Positions 22,840-34,605 of a stretch of DNA of 64,000 nt are shown here, piece after piece. The stretch spans positions 53,029 to 117,028 of the forward strand of contig CAUYLG010038383.1 of assembly GCA_963573385.1 (NCBI GenBank). The letters run 5' to 3'. Positions within the stretch are counted from its first letter, which is position 1, and each line of letters opens with the position of its first letter. The position numbers and the translations under genes were made by a program. The notes under the pieces were generated by a model, which made no database searches, had not been told where the DNA came from, and saw nothing but the letters and a program-made list of their open reading frames with translations. Origin of the DNA: Cacajao melanocephalus. Lineage: Eukaryota; Chordata; Mammalia; Primates; Pitheciidae.

Positions 22840-25800
22840 ATCGCTTTTTAATCTGAAAAGAAAGCATTCTATCATTACTAAAAGTTTTAAATACCTGGAT
22901 AACATATTTTTTATTATAATTGATGGATTATATTTCCTGGAGACACAGTGGAACTAGTGAATGGAAAGGCTGAAGGTAAGAAACTGTTTGTAAATTCTCG
23001 CCACAAATGGTTTTTTTGAAGATTGATTTTTGTTTTTAGGAAAGATAAAAATCATTTGAAGCTTCTAAAGACAATTTACAGGGCGCTCAGCAGGTTATGC
23101 ACTTCTAACTATACTTGTGATTCTTTCCTTGAGTCTTTAGGTGGGTACAGGTGGAATATTTGGTATTCTAGAGCTGTAGTTAGAAATAACATTGAGCATA
23201 GATACAGAACATAGATACAAACATATCCCCCACTTCAGACTGGTTAGAAGTTCCTGTGGTTGGTGTCCTGATACCTGTCTACCAGGGGCTGGCGTCCGCT
23301 TTGTGTTTTCACTAGGCCACTGCTGTGCTGGTTTTTCCTTTTGCAAGTCTGGGCCACATAATCTAGTCCTAACTTGGGCTAGGACCAGGATTAGTGTGGA
23401 ATGTGCATGATTTCCTTAAGGAAATTGTCCGACTCTTAAGTAAACACATTAAACAGCACCTGGACAGGAACAAAGGGCATTTGTGTGCTTGATCAATTTT
23501 CTTCTATCAGAATTTAGTGAGTGCCCCTCATGTCAACAGTGGCAAATCTGATCAAAGCCAGAATGTCCAAATGAGAAAAGGCAGGGGCAACAATGTTTTC
23601 TTTACCATACCAAAGCAAAATTCACTTCCATTTTTCCTGTTATGCTAGTTATTGCCAGCATGTGCATCTCTACATTATAGCATTTCTCAGTTTTCTGCAG
23701 GATAAGCTATTGCCAAAATTCTGGTCATAACATCAATACAACTTTTAATGACAATTACTTTTTTTCTTTAAGTTTGTTTCAGGAGTCTTACAAGCATGAT
23801 GCTCTGAAGAGCTCCAAGTGGCCCAGGACCACGGGGTGGTTATCATGGCCATGTATGCTTAAATCACTGTAGGAGATATGAGATATTTCTCAGCTCACAA
23901 GAACTTTACAGTCTCACAGGGAAATGAAGTTCAAATTATGCAGATTCACTGGCATACATCTGGTTCCCTCTTGACTTCCAACCTCTTCTCAACATCTTTT
24001 AGATCTCTTAAATTTTACAGTAAAAACATCTTATGTTGGTATTGTACTTGCCTATTCATAAAGCTTAGCCACATTCAATGTCTGACCTGATCCTTGTAGC
24101 ATTGACCTATCACTGGCTACTTATTCATTGGCCTTGTTAACAGAAATCAATTTTTAAACCCATTGAACACATCATCTAGATAGAAATAAGTTGAACCAAC
24201 TTGTCCTAAAAACAAGAACAACAAAAACAAGAGAAAAAAGAACTGGCTTGGTCTTGGAGCGGCAGTTGTGTGGTAGTTGTATTTTGACTGCATGAATTAA
24301 TCTAAGAAAGCTTTAACCATCTATTTGATTTATAAAGAGCTGGACCAATTATTCTTTAATTCTTCCTTCTTTGGAGTCCCCTCTTCAGAGCCATTCTAGA
24401 AAACACATGATGAATTGGCTCACTCTATCAGAAGGGGACAAAAAAAATCAAATGAAGAATATAAAGACTTGTCTGGCTTACTATTTAATTCATTATGTAA
24501 AATGTTCCTTTTCATCACATGAATAATTTCAAATTTTCTTATAAATATTTCCAATTAAAACTAAACAAGGAATACTTTTAGGGATAAAAAGGAGTTTATG
24601 GTTCAACACTTGGCCTTTTAAAAGATAACTTAATTTTGCTTCTCTTCGAAGTAAAGGAAAGATTTCAAACCTTTAAATTATTAGAACACTTGGCTTTTGG
24701 GAATATAGTAAAAGGATTATTTTTAGTTAAATTACTGGGACCACCCTTAATAATTCATGATAGCTACATCATTCATGACTTAAGATTGCCTTAATTAGAG
24801 AGGATTCTATTTCACTTCACTTTTTGCTATTGGCACATATTACTGTTTCAGTTTTCTCTTTGGCATTATTGACATCACAGCCATCTTTTGACATGCCAGA
24901 TACATACGTATTATATTTAAGTTTATGATATTTAAAAGAAAACACATAATGCAGATATATAAGCTATAGCAGAAAAATGTAGTTTTTTCCCCTGAAATCC
25001 ACAGAAATGCATCAATTCTAGGATGTTTGGTGTTCTGATAATTGTAGTTTTATTTGGTTATCAAAACAGGAAGGTGCTTTGTGACTATTTTCTTCAGTTA
25101 AGAGATGCTTTAGAGAGAATCATGGATTTGGAAAAGCATAAATTTTAGAATATTTCTGAGAAAGTTTTAATTTGTTCTTCACTGGTTTAAAATTGCTATA
25201 TGTGAGGATAGTTAGAGAATAAAAGCTAACTCCATGCTTAAAAGTTGTAGCTGTCATTGACTGTTCTTAGTCTTTTTCCTTGTATTTCTTGTTCAATGTA
25301 ATTTGCAATGGTTCTTGTATTTTGATCAATAGACATATAAAATATATTTTCAAATTGCTTTTAATATGATCAAGTTAAATTTTAAAAAGTGACTCAATTA
25401 TTTATTGACAGAAAAATATAAAGTGGTAATAGATTTCAAATTTTTAAAAGATTGAGAAATTTAAAATGTAATAAAACAAATTTGGCAAATATTATTATAA
25501 TAGTCATTAACTATCAGGTGGTAACTTTGTTTCAGGATTCTAAAAATGGTGTAAGGCAAACCTGAACTAGGTAATTAAGTACTGAACCTATATTTTTAAA
25601 TGTATTTTGTTACAGTTTCTTCAGTTTGGTTTCTCATGGATTCTTTTTATGTACACTCAACATTGAGCGTTAGTCAAATAGTATTTTTCATGCACTATGA
25701 TTTTAACCAGGAATTTGTTTAATAAGTTTGGTTTTGGATCTTTTGTGTGCAAACATATGATTTTGATTTAATTTTTTCTGACATGGTGCCCACTGCACAG

Positions 25801-27338
25801 TATTAAAAAAGTGTAACTATAGTTTTGTCCTTTATAGCACAGGACAAATAAATGTCAAAATCAAATGGTGGTGTCCCCTAAGGGAAAACACACTTCAGTG
25901 ATGAAATATTCTTCCTCACTTCCCATTGCTATTCCTCTGAACACGCAGGTGAAGCCGCCTCAGGACCTAATCAAATACTGCTAATTTGCATATAATAAAA
26001 CCCTGCCATGAGATTTTAGAACATTAAGAGGAAAAGTGAATAGTCTCTAAAATGGCAAATTATGAAAATATGTATACATCTATGAATCAATAGCTTACAA
26101 ACAGTCAGAATAGTTTGACTGGACCCAAACTGTTATGAGCATCAGCTTATGTTGATGTGTTAATTGTCAGTTTAATTCTCTGTTTAATAAAAAATCTTTG
26201 GAAGTGGCACACAGCTATTTCCTATGTTCCTTTAAAATGCTGTGATATTGATAAAATGTCAGACCTTCTCTTGGACATGACGATAACAATCAACTTCACA
26301 AGTCAATTGTTAAGGTACATTTATGAAGAGAGCTAAATGAGGAAAAAGGTTTTTCCTGTTAACTATTTGTGTTTATAATAGTCCTTTTGTTTTCCAAAAA
26401 TAATAATTCATACAGTCAATGTAAGATTTTTTTATGAAAATTATCTCCACCACAAATTATTTAAAAGTATATTTTTAAGTCACATAATGTATGGTTCGAA
26501 AGAAGTTTTTGAACTAGATTCCTGGTTGTCTTGATAATTTCTTCATTTATCAGGTGGCTAAAAAGATACTCATTTTGTAATATTCTTTTTGAATCTATAG
26601 AGTGAAACCCTTTTTAAAAATTAGTTATCAAATTCACAAATACAAGGTTTCCTAAATTTCAGTTCCCTAATTCTAATATTCTACACATAATTTTGAAGAA
26701 ATCTCATCTAGAAATTATAGAAAGCTACCTAGGCTTTTGAAGTTAAGGCAAAATCCCCCTTCTCTAAAATTGAAATACTCCACTGTAAAGAAATGTACCC
26801 GAATTCTGAGATATCTCTGAATGTTATTTAGTATTGAGATACTAATTATCATTGCATTTGTGTGGGACATAGTAAATATGATTACATTTTATACTTTTAA
26901 AGACATAAATTACAGAGAGTGATTTGCCATTTGAAAGCCATATGGTCAGAGAAGTTAAAGATAGAAATTTCCTGCCAGGGGTAGAATTGGGGAAGTTACT
27001 CAGGGACATTTTGAATTTTTTGAATTAGAGTTTTTTGAAGTATAATTGATTCTCATTTGCCAGTGACATTCTATCTGGAGGGAGAAGAATAGACTAATAT
27101 TTAGCAGTGTGTCAGTGGGCTTCCATGTAACAAATCTCATCATTACAGGAATGTTGGTGTTCTGCAGTTCAAATCATGTTTTCTGAAAAGTATGTAAAAT
27201 ATCATCTTGTGCAAAATCAAAAATAACAATCACAAGGAGAAGAAATATTTGTCTGTTTCCCAGTAGCAAGCTGGTAAGGACTATTGCATTATTTTCACTT
27301 AATGCAATCATGGGATTACTTGTCCTTAGACACAAGAT
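22840..27338. other. Long repeat-poor unique stretch
   Basis: About 4.5 kb in which I recognise no SINE, LINE, LTR or DNA transposon, unlike most of the window. It is AT-rich, with no open frame of note beyond about 70 codons. No splice-bounded exon or RNA gene is evident. It may hold conserved regulatory DNA, but nothing in a single sequence proves this. Confidence 0.4.
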
Positions 27339-27350
27339 ATAGAATTTATG

Positions 27351-27669
27351 GGTCGGGCGCGGTGGCTCACACCTGTAATCCCAGCACTTTAGGAGGCCAA
27401 AGTGGGTGGATCACAAGGTCGGGAGTTCAAGACCAGCCTGGCCGAAATGGTGAAACCCCATCTCTACTACAAATACAAAAAAATTACCCGGGCATGGTGG
27501 TGGGATCCTGTAATTCCAGCTACTCGGGAGGCTGAGGCAGATAATTGCTTGAACCCAGGAGGCAGATATTGCAGTGAGCTGAGATTGCGCCACTGCACTC
27601 TAGCCTGGGTGACAGAGCAAGACTCCATCTCAAAAAAAAAAAAAGAAAAAGGAAAAGAAAAAAAAAGAA
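27351..27669 (+). mobile_element. AluS SINE (Sc/Sg-like) with target-site duplication
   Basis: It starts GGTCGGGCGCGGTGGCTCAC and contains GGATCACAAGGTCGGGAGTT and CCAGCCTGGCCGAAATGG. The tail is A-rich with G interruptions (27633-27669). An 11-bp target-site duplication, ATAGAATTTAT, flanks it at 27339-27349 and 27670-27680. It is the youngest-looking Alu in the window. Open frames across it on both strands are Alu artefacts. Confidence 0.97.
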
Positions 27670-27680
27670 ATAGAATTTAT

Positions 27681-28321
27681 CTACCTGGGGAATGAAGACT
27701 CTGTCTTTGTCTTTAGAGAAGAAATGGAGGGAGAAAGAAGTGTAGTATGCTGAGACTTTAATTCTTCACTTGCAAAAACATGCTCAGGGGTCTATCAGCA
27801 GACTAGAGTTCCCAGGTGGCAGGGATTGTATCCAATTCATCTTTTTGTGGTAAACATCAATTGGTCAGGCATCCTTCTTTTTATGAGACTGAATACCTCT
27901 TTCACATGAATTTAAATTATATTGTGACTTACTCAGCTACAGAAAGAACTTAGTGTATGCAAGGATTTAAGTATTTCTTATTATAATCCTATAGCCATCT
28001 AGTTTCCTGGATGGACATGTCTCCCTCAGGTGATCAGTGGTCTGATAGTATTTGTGTGGTTGCCATCTCTTTTTAAACTTTGCACTGCAAATGAGGAAAT
28101 GAAAGGGCATTCTGAAAAAATGGGTACCTTTTTTCCTTCCCTTCTCCAAATGAAATGGTGGAGTGTAGCTGTTGACACCAGACTCGCTTTCCAAGAATGA
28201 ATTTATCCAGTGCCATCAATGGTCTCCCTCCCACTTTAGGCTGCAAGTAGGCATTCTCTTGTTCTATGCTTCCATAAATTGAAGAAAAGTTTGGAATTAA
28301 TGAGGGTGCAATTCTTTGGAG
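27681..28321. other. Unique stretch, no feature seen
   Basis: No recognised repeat or gene. Minus-strand frames of 75-110 codons that start here or in the adjacent MER1 have no recognisable domain. Confidence 0.4.
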
Positions 28322-28646
28322 CAAGGATCCCCACTGGCCATGTACCAATTCGTGGCCTGTTGGGAACCAGGCTGCACGGCAGGGAAGCAAGTGGAAGGCC
28401 AGCAACCATTACTACCTGAGCTCTGCCTCCTGTCAGGTCAGTGAGGTATTAGATTCTCATAGAAGCACAAACCCTGTTGTGAACTGCACATGTTGAGGGA
28501 TCTACGTTGTGCATTCCTTATGAGAATCTAATACATGATGATCTGAGATGGAACAGTTTCATCCTGAAAACCTCATCCATCACCTCCACAGAAAAATTCT
28601 CTTCCACGAAACTGGTCCCTGGTGCCAAAAAGGCTGAGGACTGCTG
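28322..28646 (-). mobile_element. MER1 (hAT-Charlie non-autonomous DNA transposon)
   Basis: Read on the minus strand it begins CAGCAGTCCTCAGCCTTTTT, then GGCACCAGGGACCAGTTTCG, as in MER1. The other end has GTGGCCTGTTGGGAACCAGG and CAAGGATCCCCACTGG. A 15-bp perfect inverted repeat (28447-28461 and 28519-28533, TATTAGATTCTCATA) is the internal palindrome known from this family. The flanking octamers CTTTGGAG and ACTTAGAG are only a partial target-site match. Confidence 0.9.
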
Positions 28647-28649
28647 ACT

Positions 28650-29679
28650 TAGAGACTAAAAGTTAGTTTCTTTGTTTACAAGTTAAGAAACAAAATGAGT
28701 GAATAATTTTAGGCCAATTTTAATGAATGAGTGATTACAAATTAAAAAAATTGAATTTGAGTTTATGCCTGTCTTTCTGCTTCCTTATTACTTTCAATTC
28801 TTTTGGTCACTTTCTTTCTCATTCCATTTCTGCTGTTACCTTGTTGAAGTAATTCTTTCATATAAGTAATCTGCTTTGAAAATATATTTTGGATTTGCTG
28901 TGGTTGACTAATAGAAATCCATGAAAAACGTGAGATGTACACAACTTATTTTGATAACAAGCTGCCTTTATATATTGTAAAAATCTGTAGAGTACACTCC
29001 TGGTGCTTGCATAGTTTCCACCATAGTTTAGGCTTTTATTTTCACTCAGCTGGTTTCTTATTTATATTATTCATCTAAGTTTTTGATGGAATTGTCTCAA
29101 AATTTATGAAGGAAATTTTCTTGGATATTCTTAATAGTTTCCATTTTGTCCTATTCATGAACAGTTCTATACTTGTTAAAATAACTTAAATTCTTGACAA
29201 CTTGAAAACTTATGGCCTTACAATCATTCTTGAGCATATTTTTTCCTTGGCACATTTCCTCATATATAGCAAAAGTAGGGCAGTACATCTAAACGTTTAT
29301 AAAAATAAATGGGGAAAGCATAACTTCAAACATGGAAGATTTTATTTTTGGTGTTCAAGGCCTATAATAGATTTCTAAATTAGTATTTTTGGCTAATACA
29401 TATTTTGATTGTTTCAGTAATTGATGAATATTTTATTCTGTAAAATGCTTAAACCCCTTTAACCTAATCTCTTTCTTTAAATGCCATATTTTTTCCCAAA
29501 GATTACAAGATAATCTTTATCTCATAGCATTTAAGCCAAATTAACCAGGACTTGGTTAAGAATGGTTAGCATATATTTGTTTCCAACCAAAGGTACCATT
29601 TGTACATGGCATTTATTTAGAATTATCTAAAATCTTAGTACAGCTTCACATATAATAAGGTCTAAAAAATGCAGCTTAA
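28650..29679. other. Unique AT-rich stretch, no feature seen
   Basis: About 1 kb with no recognised gene or repeat. Confidence 0.4.
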
Positions 29680-30019
29680 ATGAATCTGGTCATGTCCTTT
29701 GCCCACTTTTTAATGAAATTATTTGTTTTTCCTTATTGGGTTGAGTTTCTTGTAGATTCTGGGTATTAGTCCATTGTTTGATGCCTACTTTGCAAATATT
29801 TTTTCCCATTCTGTGGGTTGTTTACTGTTAATAATATCTTTTGCTGTGCAGAAGTTTTTAGTTTAAGTTCCATTTGTATATTTTTATTTTTGTTGCATTT
29901 GCCTTTAAGGTCTTAGTCATAAATTTTCTTTGTCAAGGCCAGTGTCCAGAAGAGTTTTTCCTAGGTTTTCTTCTAGAATTTTTATAGTTTCTGATCTTAA
30001 CCTTAAGTCTTTAATCAAT
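29680..30019 (-). mobile_element. L1 ORF2 3' region (antisense), interrupted by THE1
   Basis: CATGTCCTTTGCCCACTTTT, TTGTAGATTCTGGGTATTAG, TTTGCTGTGCAGAAGTTTTT and AGGTTTTCTTCTAGAATTTT are successive antisense landmarks of L1 ORF2. It stops exactly at the THE1 LTR. The level of divergence suggests an older primate L1. Confidence 0.85.
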
Positions 30020-30384
30020 AGTATTATTCCATTTTCATGCTGCTAATAAAGACATAGCTGAGACTGGGCAATATACAAAAGAAAGAGGTTTAATGGACTT
30101 ATAGTTCCACATGGCTGGGGAGACCTCACAATCATGGCAGAAGGCAAGGAGGAGCAAGTCACATCTTACATGGATGGCAGCAGGCAAGAGAGCTTATGCA
30201 GGGGAACTCCCATTTTTAAAACCGTCAGATGTTGGGCGACCCATTTACTATCGGGAGAACAGCACTGGATATATAACTCCCCATAATTCAATCACTTCCC
30301 ACCTGGTTCCTCCCATGACATGTGAGAATTGTGAAAGTTACAATTCAACCTGAGATTTGGTAGGGACACGACCAAACCATATGA
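30020..30384 (-). mobile_element. THE1-type LTR (3' LTR, antisense)
   Basis: On the minus strand it begins TCATATGGTTTGGTCGTGTC and ends near GCATGAAAATGGAATAATAC. Plus-strand landmarks are GCTGCTAATAAAGACATAGC, GAGGTTTAATGGACTTATAG and CTCACAATCATGGCAGAAGG. It is directly joined to THE1 internal sequence with a GGGGCCAGGGGCAGAA polypurine tract abutting it (minus strand), so it is the 3' LTR. Confidence 0.9.
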
Positions 30385-31330
30385 TTCTGCCCCTGGCCCC
30401 TCCCAAATTTCCTGTCCTCACATTTTAAAACCAATCATGCCTTCCCAACAGTTCCTCAAAGTCTTAACTCATTTCAGCATTAACTCAAAAGTCTACAGTT
30501 CAAAGTCTCGTCTGAGACAAGGCAATTCCTTTCTGCCTATAAGTCTGTATAATCAAAAGCAAGTTAGCTATTTCCTAGATACAATGGGGGTACAGGCATT
30601 GGGTAAATACAACTATTCCAAATGGGAGAAATTGGCCTAAACAAAGCGGCTACAGGCCCCATTCAAGTCCAAAATCTAGCAGGGCAGTCAAATCTTAAAG
30701 GTCCCAAATGATCTCCTTTGATTCCATGTCTTGCATTCAGGTCACACTGATGCAAGAGGTAGATTTCATGGTTTTGGGCAGCTCCAGCCTTGTGGCTCTG
30801 CAGGGTATAGCCTCCCTACTGGCTTCTTTCACGGGCTGGTGTTGAGTGTCTGCAGCTTTTCCAGGTACATGATGCAAACTGTTGATGGATCTACCATTCT
30901 GGGGCCTAGAGGATGGTGGCTGTCTTCTCACAGCTCCACTAGGTGGTCACCACATAGTAGAGACTCTGTGTATGGGGGCTCCGATCTCACATTGCCTTTG
31001 ACATTGCCCTAGCAGAAGTTCTCCATAACAACCCTGCCCCTGCAGCAAACTGCCTGGACATCCAGGCATATACATCCCTTGCAATCTAAGCAGAGGTTAC
31101 TAAACCTCAATTCTTGACTTCTGTGTACCCATAGACTTCAACACCATGTGGAAGCTGCCAAGGCTTGAGAATTGCACCCTCCGAAGCTATGGCCTGAGCT
31201 GTACTTTGGCTGCTTTTAGTCATGGCTAGAGCAGCTTGGATGCAGGGCACCAGGTCCCTAGGCTGCACAAAGTATGTCTCGAGAATCTGAGCCCAGCCTA
31301 TAAAACCATATTTACCTCCTAGGCCTCTGG
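30385..31330 (-). mobile_element. THE1 internal region (MaLR, antisense), non-coding
   Basis: The sequence next to the LTR (TTCTGCCCCTGGCCCCTCCC) and later parts such as CTAGCAGGGCAGTCAAATC, CTTCCAGGTACATGATGC-like and CACCATGTGGAAGCTGCCAA follow the THE1 internal region in antisense. It ends at about 31330 next to L1 sequence, with no 5' LTR, so the provirus is truncated. MaLR internal regions lack functional retroviral genes; frames of 60-90 codons here are incidental. Confidence 0.8.
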
Positions 31331-31336
31331 TCCTAT

Positions 31337-32480
31337 CTATCGCTAAAGATTTCAACTGTATATTTTCATCCTTTTAATTTTTTATTTCTACAAGTCCTGT
31401 ATCTGATATAAGCATAGCTATTTCTGTTTGGTGTAATACATGTCTCTTTGATAATTTTTTGATTCATATCCTGCATTGGTTTTCTGGCTTTGTCTTGGTT
31501 TTCAGCTTTCTCTTGGATCTCACTGACCTTCTTTGAAATTAATATTTTGCACTCTTTATCTGGTATTTCTAAGATTTCATTTGGGTGAGGATCAATAGCT
31601 AGAGACTTAGTGTGATTTTTGGGGGGTGTCATAACATGTTTTTTTTTTTCATCCAGAATTGTTTTGCCAATTCTTTCTCATATGAAAAAACTATCTCTTC
31701 TTGTTTTTAAATTTACTTTCATTTAGATAAGATTTTTTTCCCTTCAAGGTATAATTATATAATGTATGTTATGTAGAGTCATTTGGCTTTGCCTTTAGGT
31801 GTGTTCAGTGGTGAAGACATTGCATAAGTTTTTGGATTACAGATAGGCTTAGTGTTGTGTTTGTCTCAAATGCTGGGTATAGTAGTGATATACCAGATGA
31901 GTGAGCAGGCTCACTTCCTTCTGTAGGGTCGGGATAGCAGAGGCCAGGATAGCAGAGGTCTCAAGAGGTTATTTCATTCTCCGCCACAGTGCACTTGTGT
32001 TAGCAAAGTTTGTATTGGATTGTGCAGTTGACCTCCAAGTCAGTAGCAGGTAAAAGGCAGCTGCAAGAATAACAGATGGGTATATGCTTCATTTTTGTTT
32101 GCTGGGAGAATGTATCTTTTGCCTCAAACAGTGGGCTGGTCCATGGAATACACAGTGGCCTGAGCTTTTTGCCTCAGTCCTGAAGGTGGGGGACAAAGCT
32201 GGGCAGAACTGGACAACCAATTCATCCTCAGATTCCCCCAGTGGAGAACACAGTGAACAGCCCTGAGAGGTGGTGGTGGAGCTCCTGGTGAAATGCACTG
32301 AGGGTATCCACAGGTAATGGAGGGGGCTGCCCAGCTCCATGGCCTGGGCAGGGAGGAAGTGATCTGTTTCTCTCTCGTGCCCGCCATCTGGCACTTGGAA
32401 TATTCGGATCAATTAGGCACTATTTCCAGGCTACAATATAACCAAGAGCCAAAAGGATTCTTACCCAGTGGCTCACTGCT
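31337..32480 (-). mobile_element. L1 5' region (antisense): ORF2 scrap, ORF1/5'-UTR
   Basis: A short ORF2-like antisense piece (GTATCTGATATAAGCATAGC, near 31400) is followed by ORF1/5'-UTR-like antisense landmarks: GGTTTTCAGCTTTCTCTTGG, TTTGGGTGAGGATCAATAGC and GGGGGGTGTCATAACATG. The GC-richer part 31900-32480 fits an L1 5'-UTR. Large internal deletion relative to a full L1 is implied. Several overlapping frames on both strands at 32084-32574 are byproducts of this GC-rich leader. Confidence 0.65.
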
Positions 32481-32484
32481 GAAA

Positions 32485-33150
32485 TGGCTTCAGCGTGGTA
32501 CCTATATATTTGAAAACATATATATGCAATTATTTTGTTACTCTGTGTGTCAACTTAGAAGATCTTTAGCTTAACAAATCTCTTGCAATCATTTCAAAGC
32601 TTCCCCTACTCTGAGAGAATTTGGTTTATTGGACGGGCATAAAGGACTATAGAAGCCAATTCACCTCATTGGTCAAAGGAACAGGCCACTGGGCATTCGT
32701 TTTAATGCCCATTCAGGAAAACAAATCCTACAGTGAAAAAGCAAAACAAATTAAAAGCAGTGGCCTAGAGAAAATATGGATGTAAGGGAATATGGTAGCC
32801 AGAATGCCTAGACATTGTGAAAGATGATTTTCACAATCTCCAGAGGATTGTTTTTCTCTGCAGAAAATAATCTTACTCATTCTTTGACATAGACCAGCCT
32901 AATTCTGGTATATTGAATGAAAAAGAGTTTGTAGCACTTTATTTTCTGGGTCAGTACTTATTTAGGAGCTAAACGTGTTTTCTTTAGCAATCATGGCAAC
33001 AGCTATTTCTGAACTCTAGATTACTACTTTTTCTTAGGTTATCACTCAGTGGCTGGGACTGATACAACTTAGTACAGCTTGGAGGGGGAAAGAGAAAGTT
33101 GAAACTGTCAGTTAATTTTTGCCATATGCACTGACAGTACAGAATAAGGG
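32485..33150. other. Unique stretch, no feature seen
   Basis: No recognised repeat or gene. Confidence 0.4.
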
Positions 33151-33154
33151 TCTT

Positions 33155-33275
33155 TTAATTCATTCACTAAACCCTTGTTGAGTAATTCCTAGTGTCAAGC
33201 ATTGTGTTAAATTGTGGAGATGTGAAGTTCAAAGAAGCAAGGCATCTGCCCCAGGAAATACAAGAACAGTGGGAC
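33155..33275 (-). mobile_element. L2 3'-end fragment (antisense)
   Basis: AATTCATTCACTAAACCCTT, GTTGAGTAATTCCTAGTGTC and AAGCATTGTGTTAAATTGTG match in order the L2 reverse complement 'CATTCATTCAACAAATATTTATTGAGCACCTACTATGTGCCAGGCACTGT'. Confidence 0.6.
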
Positions 33276-33279
33276 TATA

Positions 33280-33655
33280 GATGTGGAAACAAGCTATCAC
33301 AATCCCACAAAAGCTTTTATTAGAAGTATATAGGAAATTTGGTGGGAAAATTTTTAAAAAGCCTTACAATTTATTTCATCTGATTACGATATTGACCAAC
33401 TTAAAAATTAAAGATGGAGTAATTATCAGCTATTTCAGGTCTCTTTCCAGGATATGTAGGTGGCAGGAAGTGGTTTTTTGCTCAATTATAGAGTTCCTTT
33501 AATTGAAAGTTGACTTTACTCTCCTGTCAAAGACTAAAATTTAAAAACATTCCCAGATTACCTTGTCATAGTGTGGGGCTAAAGTTCTCTTCATTACCAC
33601 ATAGTAGGAGAAAATATTAACAATATTTCTAAAATAGAAGGGACCTTTAAAGGTA
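33280..33655. other. Unique stretch, no feature seen
   Basis: No recognised repeat or gene. Confidence 0.4.
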
Positions 33656-33659
33656 GTAA

Positions 33660-34605
33660 GAAAACAACCCCATAAAAAATGGCAAAATATTGGAACAGAC
33701 ATTTTACCAAAGAAATATGGATGACAAACAGATGGAAAAATGCCCAGAATCAATAGGAAAATACCAATTTAAACCACAGTGAGATACCAGTGTACACTTA
33801 CTGGAACAATAGAAGTGAAAGAGACCATATCAAGTATTAGTGATGCTATAAAGAAACTGAATTTCTCGTACATTTCTTGGAGGGATGTAAAATGTTGCAA
33901 TTACTTTGGAAGATAGCTTGGCATTTTCATCAAGTTAGATGGACATTTAACATATGATCTAGCTACTTCACGTTTAGGCAATTACCCCCACCACACACAG
34001 GCACAAGAAGAAAGCGCAAATCTATACAAAGACTTATACATGAATGCTCATAACACCCTCATTTAGCAGCTCCAGAATGGAAGCAACCCACCGTCCTTCA
34101 ACAGATTGATGGATAAATAGACCGTGGTAATTCTATAGAATGGAATCCTGCACAAGAATAAGAATAAATGAACTATTGATATGTGCTCCGATTTCCATTC
34201 CATAGGAATGAATCTCAAAATTATGGAAAGTGAAATCGGACAAAAAAATTGTACATACTCTATTTCATTTATATAAAATTCTGGAAGATACGAACATTTA
34301 GTATCGGAAAACTGGTATTTGTGCAATGTGTTGTCTACATGCCATGTAAGAGACACGTTTGAAAGATTTGCTATTTAGACTCCTGGGGACAAAGTGGGGA
34401 CCGTAGGGTGGACAGGAAGAAAGAAATTATAAAATGATACAATGAAACTCTTGGAGATGTAGAATATGTTCACTATCTTTATTATGATGATGATTTTACC
34501 AATGTACACTTACGTCAAAGCTTATCAAATTGTGCCCTTTAAACGTATACATTGTATTTGATGTCAATTATAACTCACCAAATCTGTTTTTAAAAAACAG
34601 TTGGA
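33660..34605 (+). mobile_element. Old L1M 3' end (sense)
   Basis: ATGGCAAAATATTGGAACAG, CCACAGTGAGATACCAGTG, CATGAATGCTCATAACACCC, TCCTTCAACAGATTGATGGA and a terminal TCAATTATAACTCACCAAAT with A-rich end give the ORF2 3' part plus 3'-UTR of an L1M element. Frames are broken. The end near 34605 is the true LINE 3' end. Confidence 0.85.

Noticed and set aside
25980..26005. Octamer-like ATTTGCAT
   Set aside because: A single short motif in AT-rich DNA is expected by chance, and no promoter context is present.
27402..27695. 97-codon frame across the Alu and its A-rich tail
   Set aside because: Alu-derived; the lysine-rich end is the translated A-rich tail.
31900..32574. GC-rich cluster of overlapping frames as a possible CpG-island gene
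   Set aside because: It is best explained as an antisense L1 5'-UTR, continuous with antisense ORF1-like sequence.
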